A stretch of DNA of 16,194 bases from Dehalococcoidia bacterium UBA1152 (GCA_002311285.1 DBZU01000070.1:1-16194); one strand, 5' to 3'. Positions 7,335 to 15,179 are shown, counted from the first letter of the stretch. Notes: a model not told the origin generated them from the letters alone. Numbers and translations are program-made.

Positions 7335-7785
7335 TCTGCAATATCGCGTCGTCTATAGCTTGAGTCGCTAAAAGAGCGCATTTTATCCTTATCGGGAATT
7401 TCTTTACGCTTTCCATAACTGTCAGAGATCCCAAAAGATTTTTATCGTAAGTGCTCACATAAGTATCCTGCATTAATTTGCGGTAAATATTGATTAAGCT
7501 AACTGCTTTTTCTGGCTTTACATTATTTATTGTTCCTGCTATCAGCGACGATGACGCGACATTAATTGAGCAACCTAAACTATCAACACATATATCAGTA
7601 ATAATGCCATTATTTATTGACAAATCCACCTTTACTTCATCTCCACAGAATTGGTTCACAGCGTATCCTGTTGCATCCACATGTTCGAGTTTGTCGTTAT
7701 AATTTGGGATCTTTGCATGTTTAAGTATCTCTTCATGGTACAGTTCCCTTTTTGAATTATTATTTTGCGATTTATTTTTTTCCAT
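7324..7785 (-). CDS. Second SufU-like / NifU N-terminal-type Fe-S assembly protein (divergent paralogue)
   Basis: A 153-residue IscU/SufU-fold protein ending the suf operon. The zinc or cluster ligands are all kept: Cys47 and Asp49 in NQFCGDE, Cys72 in LGCSI, and Cys136 in RIKCAL. The spacing between the second and third Cys (64 residues) equals that of the upstream SufU, so it belongs with SufU rather than IscU. It differs clearly from that SufU, with NQF instead of NPF and GCSINVASSS instead of GCAISMASAS, and it carries a Lys/Asn-rich N-terminal extension. I chose ATG 7785, which overlaps the sufS end by 14 bp; a TTG at 7800 is the longer alternative. Its stop region overlaps the convergent lipoprotein gene by 11 bp. 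It could be a scaffold, a carrier or a sulfurtransferase. Confidence 0.86.
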   Translation of the reverse strand: MEKNKSQNNNSKRELYHEEILKHAKIPNYNDKLEHVDATGYAVNQFCGDEVKVDLSINNGIITDICVDSLGCSINVASSSLIAGTINNVKPEKAVSLINIYRKLMQDTYVSTYDKNLLGSLTVMESVKKFPIRIKCALLATQAIDDAILQITA

Positions 7786-9016
7786 TAGAAAAATATTCAA
7801 GAATTTGCTTGGTAGTATCTACCAAACGATCAATTTCCTGTTCAGTGTTGTAGATATAGAAGCTGGCTCTGGCAGTTGCTGATATGCCTAAAGATCGCAT
7901 TAATGGCATGGTACAGTGATGACCGGTTCTGATTGCAATTCCAGCTCTGTCTAGCAATGTTCCTATGTCATGTGGATGAACTGTCTCGCTATGGAAAGAA
8001 ATAACACCTCCTCGAATTTTGAGATCCATCGGACCATATATGTCTAGCTCTTCGAACTGCTTGAATTGTTCCAGGCCATATTTGGTCAATTCAATTTCAT
8101 GTGAACGAACGTTGCTCATACCAATACGGTTTAAATAGTCGACTGCGGCGCCCAAAGCTATTGCATCTGCTACGTTAGGCGTTCCTGCTTCAAACTTGTG
8201 AGGTACTTCATTCCATGTAGCCTTATCATTCCACACTTCCAATACCATATCCCCGCCTCGCAAAAACGGCTCCATTGTTTCCAATATTTCCCTCTTTGCA
8301 TAAAGGACTCCTATTCCCATAGGACCTAACATTTTATGTCCAGAAAATGCTAGGAAATCACAATCTAGATCAACTACATTCACAGGCATATGAGGTACAC
8401 TTTGAGCCCCGTCAAGTAATACCTTCGCTCCAACATTATGCGCCTTGACTATAATCTCTTTAACAGGATTAATTGTCCCTAATGAGTTGGATGCGTGGCA
8501 TATAGATACTAATTTGACTTTGTCATCAATATACTCGTTGCAAACAGACATATCTAATGTGCCCTGTTTCGTTAAGGGTATGATTCTTAAGTCAGCTTTT
8601 TGTCGGTTAGCAACTAATTGCCATGTTACTAAATTGGAATGATGTTCCATTTGACTTACGACAATCGCATCTCCCGGCAGTATGTTTTCGTATGCCCATG
8701 AGTATGCAACCAAATTGATAGCTTCAGTAGTGTTTCTGGTCCAAATAATGGTATTCGGATCCGTAACTCCAATAAAATTGGCAACTTTAGCTCTGGCTGC
8801 TTCGTATAGCTCTGTAGCTTCCATACTAAGTGTATGGACGCCTCGATGGACATTAGAATTATAGTTTTCATAATATTCCACCAGGCTTTTAATCACCGAC
8901 GTGGGCTTTTGTGAAGTGGCAGCATTATCCAGATAAGCCAACTCAATACCATTGACTTTTCGGTTAAGGATTGGGAAGTCTTTTCGGATTGTATTTACAT
9001 CTAGACCTACGGGCAT
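7772..9016 (-). CDS. sufS: Cysteine desulfurase, SufS type
   Basis: A PLP enzyme that removes sulfur from L-cysteine as a persulfide and supplies it to Fe-S cluster assembly. At 414 residues it has the usual class II (SufS/CsdA) length. The PLP lysine is Lys228 in SGHK, preceded by the conserved DGAQS at 202-206. His125 in MEHHSN stacks over the cofactor. Cys368 in RTGHHCTMP is the catalytic persulfide cysteine in the short-loop context of SufS rather than the long loop of IscS. Arg383 in TARASFYIYNTEQEID is the substrate carboxylate site. ATG 9016 follows the Rieske stop by only 4 bp. Downstream, the SufU paralogue overlaps its 3' end. A SufU partner in the same operon, with no SufE gene visible, points to the SufS-SufU pairing known from Gram-positive bacteria. 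Confidence 0.95.
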   Translation of the reverse strand: MPVGLDVNTIRKDFPILNRKVNGIELAYLDNAATSQKPTSVIKSLVEYYENYNSNVHRGVHTLSMEATELYEAARAKVANFIGVTDPNTIIWTRNTTEAINLVAYSWAYENILPGDAIVVSQMEHHSNLVTWQLVANRQKADLRIIPLTKQGTLDMSVCNEYIDDKVKLVSICHASNSLGTINPVKEIIVKAHNVGAKVLLDGAQSVPHMPVNVVDLDCDFLAFSGHKMLGPMGIGVLYAKREILETMEPFLRGGDMVLEVWNDKATWNEVPHKFEAGTPNVADAIALGAAVDYLNRIGMSNVRSHEIELTKYGLEQFKQFEELDIYGPMDLKIRGGVISFHSETVHPHDIGTLLDRAGIAIRTGHHCTMPLMRSLGISATARASFYIYNTEQEIDRLVDTTKQILEYFSNGKK

Positions 9017-9020
9017 ATTG

Positions 9021-9326
9021 TTAAATATTTACCTCAAATGATCCCTTCACTATTCGAACCGAATAGGACTGGATTGGAGTAACAGCGGGTCCATTACAGA
9101 CTTTACCGGTTCTTATATCAAACTTCGCGCCATGAGCATTGCATTCAATTTCGTAGTTGTCTAGCTCTCCTTCGTGTAGAAATGCCTCTTGATGAGAACA
9201 AATATCGTCAATGGCGTTGAGTTCACCGTTTACATTAAAGACGCCTATCCAACGATCGTCAATCTCATACATCTTTCCAGATCCTTCAGGAATTTCATTC
9301 ACTTTGCCAAGCTTTACATATGCCAT
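9021..9326 (-). CDS. Rieske [2Fe-2S] ferredoxin-like protein within the suf operon
   Basis: A 101-residue single-domain Rieske protein resembling the ferredoxin subunits of non-haem iron oxygenases. It should bind a [2Fe-2S] cluster through Cys43 and His45 (CSH) and Cys62 and His65 (CNAH). The FDIRTG segment after the second motif is typical. There is no signal peptide, so it is cytoplasmic and soluble. I set the start at ATG 9326, because a strong GGAGGTAAT ribosome binding site sits just upstream. A TTG four codons earlier would place that site inside the gene. It lies between sufU (121 bp upstream) and sufS (4 bp downstream). No oxygenase partner is nearby, so it may be an electron carrier or a reporter/recipient of the Suf machinery. 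Its role is inferred only from context. Confidence 0.9.
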   Translation of the reverse strand: MAYVKLGKVNEIPEGSGKMYEIDDRWIGVFNVNGELNAIDDICSHQEAFLHEGELDNYEIECNAHGAKFDIRTGKVCNGPAVTPIQSYSVRIVKGSFEVNI

Positions 9327-9327
9327 G

Positions 9328-9336
9328 ATTACCTCC
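9328..9336 (-). promoter_or_regulatory. Strong ribosome binding site deciding the Rieske start
   Basis: The minus strand reads GGAGGTAAT, with five bases between the GGAGG core and the ATG at 9326. This is a near-perfect Shine-Dalgarno sequence and fixes the start codon. It lies at the end of a 121-bp non-coding gap after sufU, so the Rieske-sufS-sufU2 part may be translated, and perhaps transcribed, separately from the sufBCDU part. I could not identify a convincing -35/-10 pair in the gap. Confidence 0.85.
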
Positions 9337-9447
9337 AAAAGTTTTCGCTGTACGTTAATTCTATATTGAATATTAAAGGTATTGGAGAAAGTCGTCTTCC
9401 ATTTCCTAAGGCGCTAATATAACCAAAAAGCTCTAAGATCTAGCTAT

Positions 9448-9915
9448 TTATTCTGTCTTAACAGTAGCCGAATCTTTTTTTAGTGCAGCCACTAAAGTAT
9501 GCCAACTCAGCATCGCACATTTAATTCTTGTTGGGTAGTTTGCTACCCCGGACAGCGCTTCAAGGTCCCCTAGATTTTGATAACTGTCAATCTTGATGCT
9601 TTTATTTGTCACCATAGAATGAAAATCTGCAAAAATATTTTTGGCTTGAGATACAGACACACCCATGACCGCTTCTGTCATCATTGACGCCGATGCCATT
9701 GATATTGCACATCCCTTTCCATAGAAACCTATATTAGATATTTTCTCCTCTTCCGTTTTAGCAAGTTGTAATTCAACATCTACTATGTCTCCACAAAATG
9801 GGTTGAAACCGTGGGCAGTTGTGTCAGGATTTTTTAGTTTACACATGTTTCTTGGGCTGGATCCATGATCCATTACTACTTCCTGATATAGATCATCTAA
9901 TCCAGAGGAAACCAT
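9448..9915 (-). CDS. sufU: SufU, zinc-containing sulfur acceptor / Fe-S assembly protein
   Basis: SufU takes persulfide sulfur from SufS and passes it to the SufBCD complex. The ligands known in the B. subtilis protein are present at Cys41 and Asp43 (NPFCGD), Cys69 (GKGCAISMASASMM) and Cys133 (RIKCAMLSW). The N-terminal LYQEVVMDHGSSPRN and the extra residues between the second and third Cys are SufU hallmarks. The 155-residue length is usual. It sits 21 bp downstream of sufD in the same operon. The start at ATG 9915 gives the expected short N-terminus, although no strong ribosome binding site is seen. A second, divergent copy closes the operon at 7324-7785. This copy matches the family consensus more closely and is the better candidate for the SufS partner. 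Confidence 0.95.
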   Translation of the reverse strand: MVSSGLDDLYQEVVMDHGSSPRNMCKLKNPDTTAHGFNPFCGDIVDVELQLAKTEEEKISNIGFYGKGCAISMASASMMTEAVMGVSVSQAKNIFADFHSMVTNKSIKIDSYQNLGDLEALSGVANYPTRIKCAMLSWHTLVAALKKDSATVKTE

Positions 9916-9936
9916 AAAAATATCCAGTTCGGTGAG

Positions 9937-11310
9937 TTAAACACGATCAGCGGGACCTCCAAACACTTTGCCTTTTCCAAATCCTTGGAACCGAAATTTA
10001 GGCATAGAGGATTCAAAGTGATTAAGGAGATATTGTTTGAATCCCTCGAGACTTATGGAATCTATTATTTCATTAGCAAACCCTTGAATTAGAAAGGAAG
10101 TAGCTGTTTCCATATCCAAACCTCTCGCTAGCATGTACATAATTTGATCATCAGGGATCGCACCGGCTGTAGCTCCGTGCGCGGCTTGAATATCATCCGC
10201 ATAGATTTCAAGGCTCGGTTTTGTGTTTATCCTTGCTCCTTTAGACAGGATCAAGTTTTTATCCGATTGCAGAGCTTCTGACTTTTGAGCATGTTGCTGG
10301 ATAAGTGTCCTGCCACTAAAAACCGCCCTGGATTTGTCAGCAAGTATTCCCTTGAAGTGTTGTTTACTATAGGTATGATGAGATGCGTGATCTACATCTA
10401 TGTGGTTGTCGATATGTCGGTTTTGTTCTGTAAAATAAAGCCCACGAACATCACATCTTGCACCAGGTTCGTTTAATCTTACTAACAAGTCGTTACGAGC
10501 CACTTTGGCTCCTTCAGAATATGAGATGGTTTGAAAAAAAGAATCCTGTTTTTGATCTACCACTGTGGACCCAATATGAAATGTTGAAGAATTCTCTAGT
10601 AGCAGACGATGATGATAAAGCTTTGATCCTCGCTCGACTGAAATCTCTGACACTGCATTTGTAAACTGGGTGTCCGTATTAGTAGAAACATAGCTTTCAA
10701 TAATTGATGCAGAACTATTTGGTTCCATAATTATTAATGTACGTGGGTATACAACCAGTGCTGGATTTTGGCAGACACTTACATTAACTATATTGATGGG
10801 TGTTTTGGCCTCATAATTTTTTGGCAAAATTACCTCAGCACCCTGATTTAAAAACGCAGTATTTGCGGCAATAAATCCATTTGTTTTAAAATCAGCATGC
10901 TTCCCCAGGGAAGAGTGCGTTTTATCAGATGCAATGTTTTTAATTACTATTTTCGGATTTTGATTCTTTGACAACTGTTGACAAAATTGACCATTAACAA
11001 AAGTTATCGTATCCCAATCGTCAGACCAGGGTGCTATGCTTTGAAGTATTTCTAAACTAATTTCATGGTGGTTTTCTTTGAAACTGAACTCAAAATCATG
11101 ATTTGCTATTGGGTTAACATTGGTAAACTTCCATGCTTCGTTTCCGCGAAGCGATGTAGGAAATCCTGTCTTGTTAAATTCTTGAATGGCTTCATTGCGC
11201 AGAGAAAGATCGATAGAATTACCCTGATTTGATAGGTAGCTTAATAGTTCTGAATATTGATTCAGGTATCTAGAGTAACGGCCGCTTTTAACAGTTTTTT
11301 GTTTTGGCAC
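9937..11310 (-). CDS. sufD: SufD, Fe-S cluster assembly complex subunit
   Basis: A beta-helix subunit that pairs with SufB and sits on the SufC ATPase dimer to build Fe-S clusters. The 457 residues carry the family C-terminus AAHGATAGAIPDDQIMYML at 376-394. His378 is equivalent to the conserved His of E. coli SufD (His360) at the SufB interface. GNEAWKFTN at 56-64 is the typical N-terminal motif. The start is GTG at 11310, giving a TAGTG junction in which the start codon shares one base with the sufC stop. The next in-frame Met is near residue 195, so this GTG is well supported. The C-terminus ends in a glycine-rich tail. Cytoplasmic, part of the SufBC2D complex. Confidence 0.95.
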   Translation of the reverse strand: MPKQKTVKSGRYSRYLNQYSELLSYLSNQGNSIDLSLRNEAIQEFNKTGFPTSLRGNEAWKFTNVNPIANHDFEFSFKENHHEISLEILQSIAPWSDDWDTITFVNGQFCQQLSKNQNPKIVIKNIASDKTHSSLGKHADFKTNGFIAANTAFLNQGAEVILPKNYEAKTPINIVNVSVCQNPALVVYPRTLIIMEPNSSASIIESYVSTNTDTQFTNAVSEISVERGSKLYHHRLLLENSSTFHIGSTVVDQKQDSFFQTISYSEGAKVARNDLLVRLNEPGARCDVRGLYFTEQNRHIDNHIDVDHASHHTYSKQHFKGILADKSRAVFSGRTLIQQHAQKSEALQSDKNLILSKGARINTKPSLEIYADDIQAAHGATAGAIPDDQIMYMLARGLDMETATSFLIQGFANEIIDSISLEGFKQYLLNHFESSMPKFRFQGFGKGKVFGGPADRV

Positions 11311-12089
11311 TATTTTGTTTTTTCAGAATTACCGTTATTCGGATAGCCTTTAATCCAGTCATAACCTTTCGACTCTAACTCTTTAGCTAGTTCTGGACCA
11401 CCAGATTTGGCAATCTTGCCGTTTATTAGTACGTGGACATAATCTGGTTTTACATAATTTAGTAGTCGTTGATAATGTGTAATTAGAATAATTGCATTTT
11501 CTTTATTTCTATGTTTGTTAATTCCATCTGCGACGGTTTTTAGAGCATCTATGTCTAAACCAGAATCGGTTTCATCTAGCACTGCCAATTTTGGATTTAA
11601 CATCAACATCTGTATCATTTCAGACCTTTTCTTCTCCCCGCCGGAAAATCCTTCATTCACAGAGCGACGCATTAAATCATGGCTCATATCCATGCTTTCG
11701 ATTGTATCCTTAAACTGTTTGTCGAATTCCCTCGCAGACAATTCTTTTTCCCCGTTTTGTCTTCTTCTTGCATCTATAGCTGCTTTTATAAATTGCCAGG
11801 TACGTACTCCAGGGAGTTCCATCGGATATTGGAAAGCTAAAAATAATCCCTTTAACGCTCGTTCGTTAGGTGGTAATTGCAAAATATCATCTTGGTTGAA
11901 CATCACTGAGCCTTGAGTAACTGCATAGTCTGGCTGTCCGGCCAACACGTTTGCCAATGTGCTTTTACCGCTACCATTTGGTCCCATAATTGCATGAACC
12001 TCTCCTGCTTTTACCGAAAGATTGACTCCTTTTAAAATCTCAATCTGTTTCTCGGATGCTATTGCGTAAAGGTTGGTGATTTTAAGCAT
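11310..12089 (-). CDS. sufC: SufC, ABC-type ATPase of the Fe-S assembly complex
   Basis: The cytoplasmic ATPase that drives conformational change in the SufBC2D scaffold. All ABC motifs are intact: Walker A GPNGSGKS at 36-43, the Q-loop at Gln87 (LAFQYP), signature FSGGEKKR at 148-155, Walker B LAVLDETDSGLD with Glu173, and the H-loop His205 in ITHYQRLL. The insert around 92-145 and the ETDSGLD variant are SufC-specific and separate it from transporter ATPases. The length of 259 residues is slightly above average because of an Asn/Lys-rich tail. ATG 12089 lies 69 bp after the sufB stop; the gap holds no recognisable gene or terminator. It shares one base with sufD. Confidence 0.97.
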   Translation of the reverse strand: MLKITNLYAIASEKQIEILKGVNLSVKAGEVHAIMGPNGSGKSTLANVLAGQPDYAVTQGSVMFNQDDILQLPPNERALKGLFLAFQYPMELPGVRTWQFIKAAIDARRRQNGEKELSAREFDKQFKDTIESMDMSHDLMRRSVNEGFSGGEKKRSEMIQMLMLNPKLAVLDETDSGLDIDALKTVADGINKHRNKENAIILITHYQRLLNYVKPDYVHVLINGKIAKSGGPELAKELESKGYDWIKGYPNNGNSEKTK

Positions 12090-12158
12090 AGTTGGTGTAC
12101 TTTATTAGTGTTTTATTCTATGGTTCGTTGGGGACTCTGTCGTAGAATCATTAGTTAT

Positions 12159-13646
12159 TTATCCGACTGCCCCTTCCAAGCTTACTTTTAATAATTGGGA
12201 GGCCTCCATAGCAAATTCAAAAGGTAATTCTTTGAATATTCCCCTGCAAAAACCATTTATTATCATGTAATGGGCTTCTTCTTCGTTTAGCCCTCGTTGC
12301 ATTGCATAAAAAAGCTTTGAATCACTAACTTTCGAAGTGGATGCCTCATGCTCCATCCTAGCAGTTGGATTTCTGACTTCAATATATGGAACAGTATGTG
12401 CACCACATGTATCTCCGATAAGCAATGAATCACATTGTGTGAAATTGGTTGCATTATCTGCTTTAGGTAGAATTTGTACCATTCCACGATATGTACTTTG
12501 GCCGTGTCCTGCTGATATCCCTTTGGCAACGATTGTGCTTTTAGTGTTTTTACCCATATGAATCATCTTGGTGCCAGTGTCCGCTTGTTGACGGTTATTA
12601 ACGAGTGCTACGGAATAAAATTCTCCTGTTGAATCGTCTCCTTGCAGGATCACCGAAGGGTATTTCCACGTAATTGCAGATCCAGTTTCCACCTGTGTCC
12701 AGGAGATTTTTGACCTATTACCTAGTGCTTTACCTCGCTTAGTGACAAAGTTATACACGCCACCTTTTCCATCTTTATCCCCTGGATACCAGTTCTGTAG
12801 CGTTGAATATTTTATTTCAGCATCGTCTAATGTTATTAACTCAACAACAGCAGCGTGGAGCTGGGACGTTTTACGCATAGGAGCTGTACACCCTTCTAAG
12901 TAGCTAACATAACTTCCTTTATCAGCTATTATCAATGTTCGTTCAAATTGTCCTGACTCTTCGGTATTTATTCGAAAATATGTCATCAATTCAATCGGAC
13001 ACCTAACTCCTGGAGGCACATAAACGAAAGAGCCGTCACTGAAAACGGCTGCATTCAGGCTGGCATAGAAATTGTCTGTATACGGAACAACTGACCCGAG
13101 ATATTTTTCGACTAATTCAGGGTATTTTTGTACCGCTTCACTGACTGAACAAAAAATCACACCAGCTTTCTCTAATGTATCTTTATAGGTTGTTACAACC
13201 GAAACAGAGTCAAATACAGCATCCACGGCTATATCGGATTTTTGCTCTTCAACTACTCCAAACATCGTTTTTTGCTCATGCAATGGTATGCCGAGTTTAT
13301 TAAACGCCTCTACTAGCTCAGGGTCTACTTCATCCATGCTTTTGAGGCTATCTTTTTTTACTGGAGCTGAGTAGTAATGCATATCTTGAAAATCTATTTT
13401 TGGATATTCAATCATAGCCCAATCTGGTTCACTCTCATTGTCCAAAAGATCCATGAAATGGTGAAAAGCTTTGAGCCTCCATTGCAACATAAATTCAGGC
13501 TCATCTTTCTTGTTGGAAATGAATCTAACTGTCGCTTCTGTTAAACCTTTTGGCAAAGTCTCAGATTCAACGTCAGTTGTAAACCCCCATTTATAGTCGG
13601 TTTCAATTTCTGACTTTCTTGATATTGTGTTTGGTTTATTAGTCAT
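12159..13646 (-). CDS. sufB: SufB, Fe-S cluster assembly scaffold
   Basis: The main scaffold on which the nascent Fe-S cluster is built, using sulfur delivered by SufS/SufU. The 495-residue length equals that of E. coli SufB. Cys405 in TQCDSLLIG and His433-Glu434 in MEHEASTS fall at the positions reported as important in the E. coli protein. PPGVRCPIELMTYFRIN around 215-231, LEGCTAPM and GNRSKISWTQVETGSAITWKYP-like stretches, and the C-terminal NGFCRGIFKELPFEFA are further family markers. It is the first gene of the operon. ATG 13646 has no strong ribosome binding site (CTGAAGC lies a few bases upstream). The 214-bp AT-rich region before it should carry the operon promoter. Confidence 0.97.
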   Translation of the reverse strand: MTNKPNTISRKSEIETDYKWGFTTDVESETLPKGLTEATVRFISNKKDEPEFMLQWRLKAFHHFMDLLDNESEPDWAMIEYPKIDFQDMHYYSAPVKKDSLKSMDEVDPELVEAFNKLGIPLHEQKTMFGVVEEQKSDIAVDAVFDSVSVVTTYKDTLEKAGVIFCSVSEAVQKYPELVEKYLGSVVPYTDNFYASLNAAVFSDGSFVYVPPGVRCPIELMTYFRINTEESGQFERTLIIADKGSYVSYLEGCTAPMRKTSQLHAAVVELITLDDAEIKYSTLQNWYPGDKDGKGGVYNFVTKRGKALGNRSKISWTQVETGSAITWKYPSVILQGDDSTGEFYSVALVNNRQQADTGTKMIHMGKNTKSTIVAKGISAGHGQSTYRGMVQILPKADNATNFTQCDSLLIGDTCGAHTVPYIEVRNPTARMEHEASTSKVSDSKLFYAMQRGLNEEEAHYMIINGFCRGIFKELPFEFAMEASQLLKVSLEGAVG

Positions 13647-13860
13647 TTTGCTTCAGATTGCTTTTTGTATATATGGTTTACTTAGAGTCGAAATAGAAAA
13701 GCAACTTTGATATCAATAATTTTACATTAATTAATAATATATTCGCTAGGTGAATCTTATTTAGGTTTATATTCATATTTCGAATAATTAATGTTGGACC
13801 TGTAGTCTGTTAAAAATTAAAGGTTAGATAGCATCGTAATTAAATATAGAAATTGTCGAC
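13647..13860 (-). promoter_or_regulatory. Upstream region of the suf operon
   Basis: This 214-bp AT-rich stretch separates sufB from the end of the upstream SDR gene and is the longest gap in the window, so the suf promoter probably lies here. Two perfect 10-bp palindromes occur within it: TTGATATCAA at 13707-13716 and ATTAATTAAT at 13726-13735. They are possible operators but also plausible by chance at this base composition. No recognisable IscR, SufR or Fur box was found by eye. I see no GC-rich terminator for the upstream cluster. Confidence 0.45.
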
Positions 13861-14796
13861 TTATGTTCTTTGTTCACAAAATATACGCCATACATCTTGA
13901 GTTGAGTATCGAAATTGATAATTAAGCTTTGCCTTGATTTTCTGTGTTGAAACTGTCCACCGGTACTTTATAAAATCTAACCCCGCACTGTTTGACTCGG
14001 ATTGCAATCGACTTTGCCAGGTGAATTCAGTTAAAAAATACAATAAAAAAGATGGTAATTTAATCATTCGTGCTTGAATTAGTTCAGCCATTTCAGACCA
14101 TTTCATTGTTCCGTTCCCAGCTATATTGTAGGTTCCAGTGAACTTTTTTTGCATACACAATTCCATTAGCTCAACTACATCGTCTTCATGGATAAATTGC
14201 AATGGGGGATTATAGTTTTTTATGCCAATTAAAACCGGTTTCTGAAATGCCCTTGAAATGAAGTTGTCTACGTTTGGTCCCATGACTGGACAGCCTCTTA
14301 AAATTAATGTCTTAATAGTTTTATTATTTGAGTTAAAATCTTTAATTAGTGCTTCTGATTCTGCTTTATCTAAGGCGTATTGAAAATCATCCTTAGGCCT
14401 TATGACTGATTTTTCGTTAAGCCATTCGGGATTATCCGAGTGTGCTCCATATATTGTGGTGCTACTAAAATAAATTACATATTTAACGTTAGCTTTTACA
14501 ACCGCTTGTAAGGCATTAGTAAGGCCAGATAGATTTATTTTATGTGTTTGATCTTTATTGTGCGAGGGATTTAGAACAAAGGATAAATGTATTAACACAT
14601 CTGGCTTGAATTCAGTCAATAGGTCATCGAACGGTAGTGTTACATCGTGTGTTATGTGATTGACTTTATTGCCAAGTTGGACATTTGAGAGTTTAACATC
14701 TATCGACAGTACCGATTTGATCCAAGGTTGTTGTTCAAGTTTCTTGATTAAACATGATCCAATATAGCCTGATCCTCCGGTAATCGCTACTTTCAT
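13861..14796 (-). CDS. NAD(P)-dependent epimerase/dehydratase (extended SDR)
   Basis: A 311-residue extended short-chain dehydrogenase. Residues 6-13 (TGGSGYIG) form the nucleotide-binding loop. The Asp-Val at 51-52 after the third strand fits the adenine-binding acidic position. Ser/Thr at 111-113 (SST) and Tyr140 with Lys144 (YALDK) make up the catalytic triad. QFIHEDDVVELM and GTYNIAGNG in the C-terminal half are typical of sugar-nucleotide epimerases and related enzymes. The substrate cannot be assigned. It is the last gene of the kinase-aldolase cluster, seven bases after the 123-residue gene. A GAGGG about 11 bases before the ATG overlaps the previous stop and may serve as a ribosome binding site. 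It could act on a sugar, a sugar lactone precursor or an unrelated metabolite. Confidence 0.9.
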   Translation of the reverse strand: MKVAITGGSGYIGSCLIKKLEQQPWIKSVLSIDVKLSNVQLGNKVNHITHDVTLPFDDLLTEFKPDVLIHLSFVLNPSHNKDQTHKINLSGLTNALQAVVKANVKYVIYFSSTTIYGAHSDNPEWLNEKSVIRPKDDFQYALDKAESEALIKDFNSNNKTIKTLILRGCPVMGPNVDNFISRAFQKPVLIGIKNYNPPLQFIHEDDVVELMELCMQKKFTGTYNIAGNGTMKWSEMAELIQARMIKLPSFLLYFLTEFTWQSRLQSESNSAGLDFIKYRWTVSTQKIKAKLNYQFRYSTQDVWRIFCEQRT

Positions 14797-14803
14797 GTTT
14801 CAG

Positions 14804-15175
14804 TTAGCCCTCGTCAATTTGGTCCGTGAAATCAAATTTTAACGTACCTAGCCCAGGAACATCGAAAGACATAGTGACCTTATGTGGTTTAGAGTCTAAA
14901 TTTTTGTTGTCAACTTGTATTGTAATATCTCTATTCATTGCCAGAGTAAATGTATTGGATTGTGAAACTTCAGAGAAACACTTTAGTTCATTATTCTGCC
15001 AGAAGAAACAAAATTGTATTGGTATGACTTCATCATCCAGTTCCAAAGGAGACATTTTATGCGCGTAACCTGATCCAAGAGAATTTCTTAATTGGAACTC
15101 AAATCCAGTGTCATTGTTTTTCAAACTTCCTTTAAGGTACAGTTTTCTTAAAAGAAAACTGGGGACGCTTACCAT
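14804..15175 (-). CDS. Uncharacterised 123-residue protein
   Basis: I do not recognise a named family. The protein has 123 residues, no signal peptide and no membrane segment. It alternates short hydrophobic strands with Gly/Asn turns, which suggests an all-beta fold. Visible landmarks are LYLKGSLKN near the N-terminus, GFEFQLRNSLGSGYAH at about 24-39, SNTFTLAMNR in the middle and VPGLGTLKFDFTDQ at the C-terminus. It has no obvious catalytic His/Asp/Cys cluster; the only cysteines are in FCFFW and LKCFSE. It is real by context: an excellent ribosome binding site, compact spacing from the aldolase gene (18 bp) and the SDR gene (7 bp), and a full-length frame. It might be a small-molecule-binding or accessory subunit of the neighbouring enzymes, but that is speculation. 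Confidence 0.75.
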   Translation of the reverse strand: MVSVPSFLLRKLYLKGSLKNNDTGFEFQLRNSLGSGYAHKMSPLELDDEVIPIQFCFFWQNNELKCFSEVSQSNTFTLAMNRDITIQVDNKNLDSKPHKVTMSFDVPGLGTLKFDFTDQIDEG

Positions 15176-15179
15176 TATT

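Noticed and set aside
7324..7800. Longer SufU paralogue starting at a TTG at 7800
   Set aside because: An ATG five codons later reduces overlap with sufS and is the more usual start; neither has a ribosome binding site, so the choice is a preference rather than proof.
9021..9338. Longer Rieske protein starting at a TTG four codons upstream
   Set aside because: The GGAGGTAAT ribosome binding site would then lie inside the coding sequence; the ATG at 9326 is correctly spaced from it.
11515..11916. Plus-strand open frame of 133 codons opposite sufC
   Set aside because: It sits fully inside sufC, whose ABC motifs are intact, and it shows no recognisable motif or start signal.
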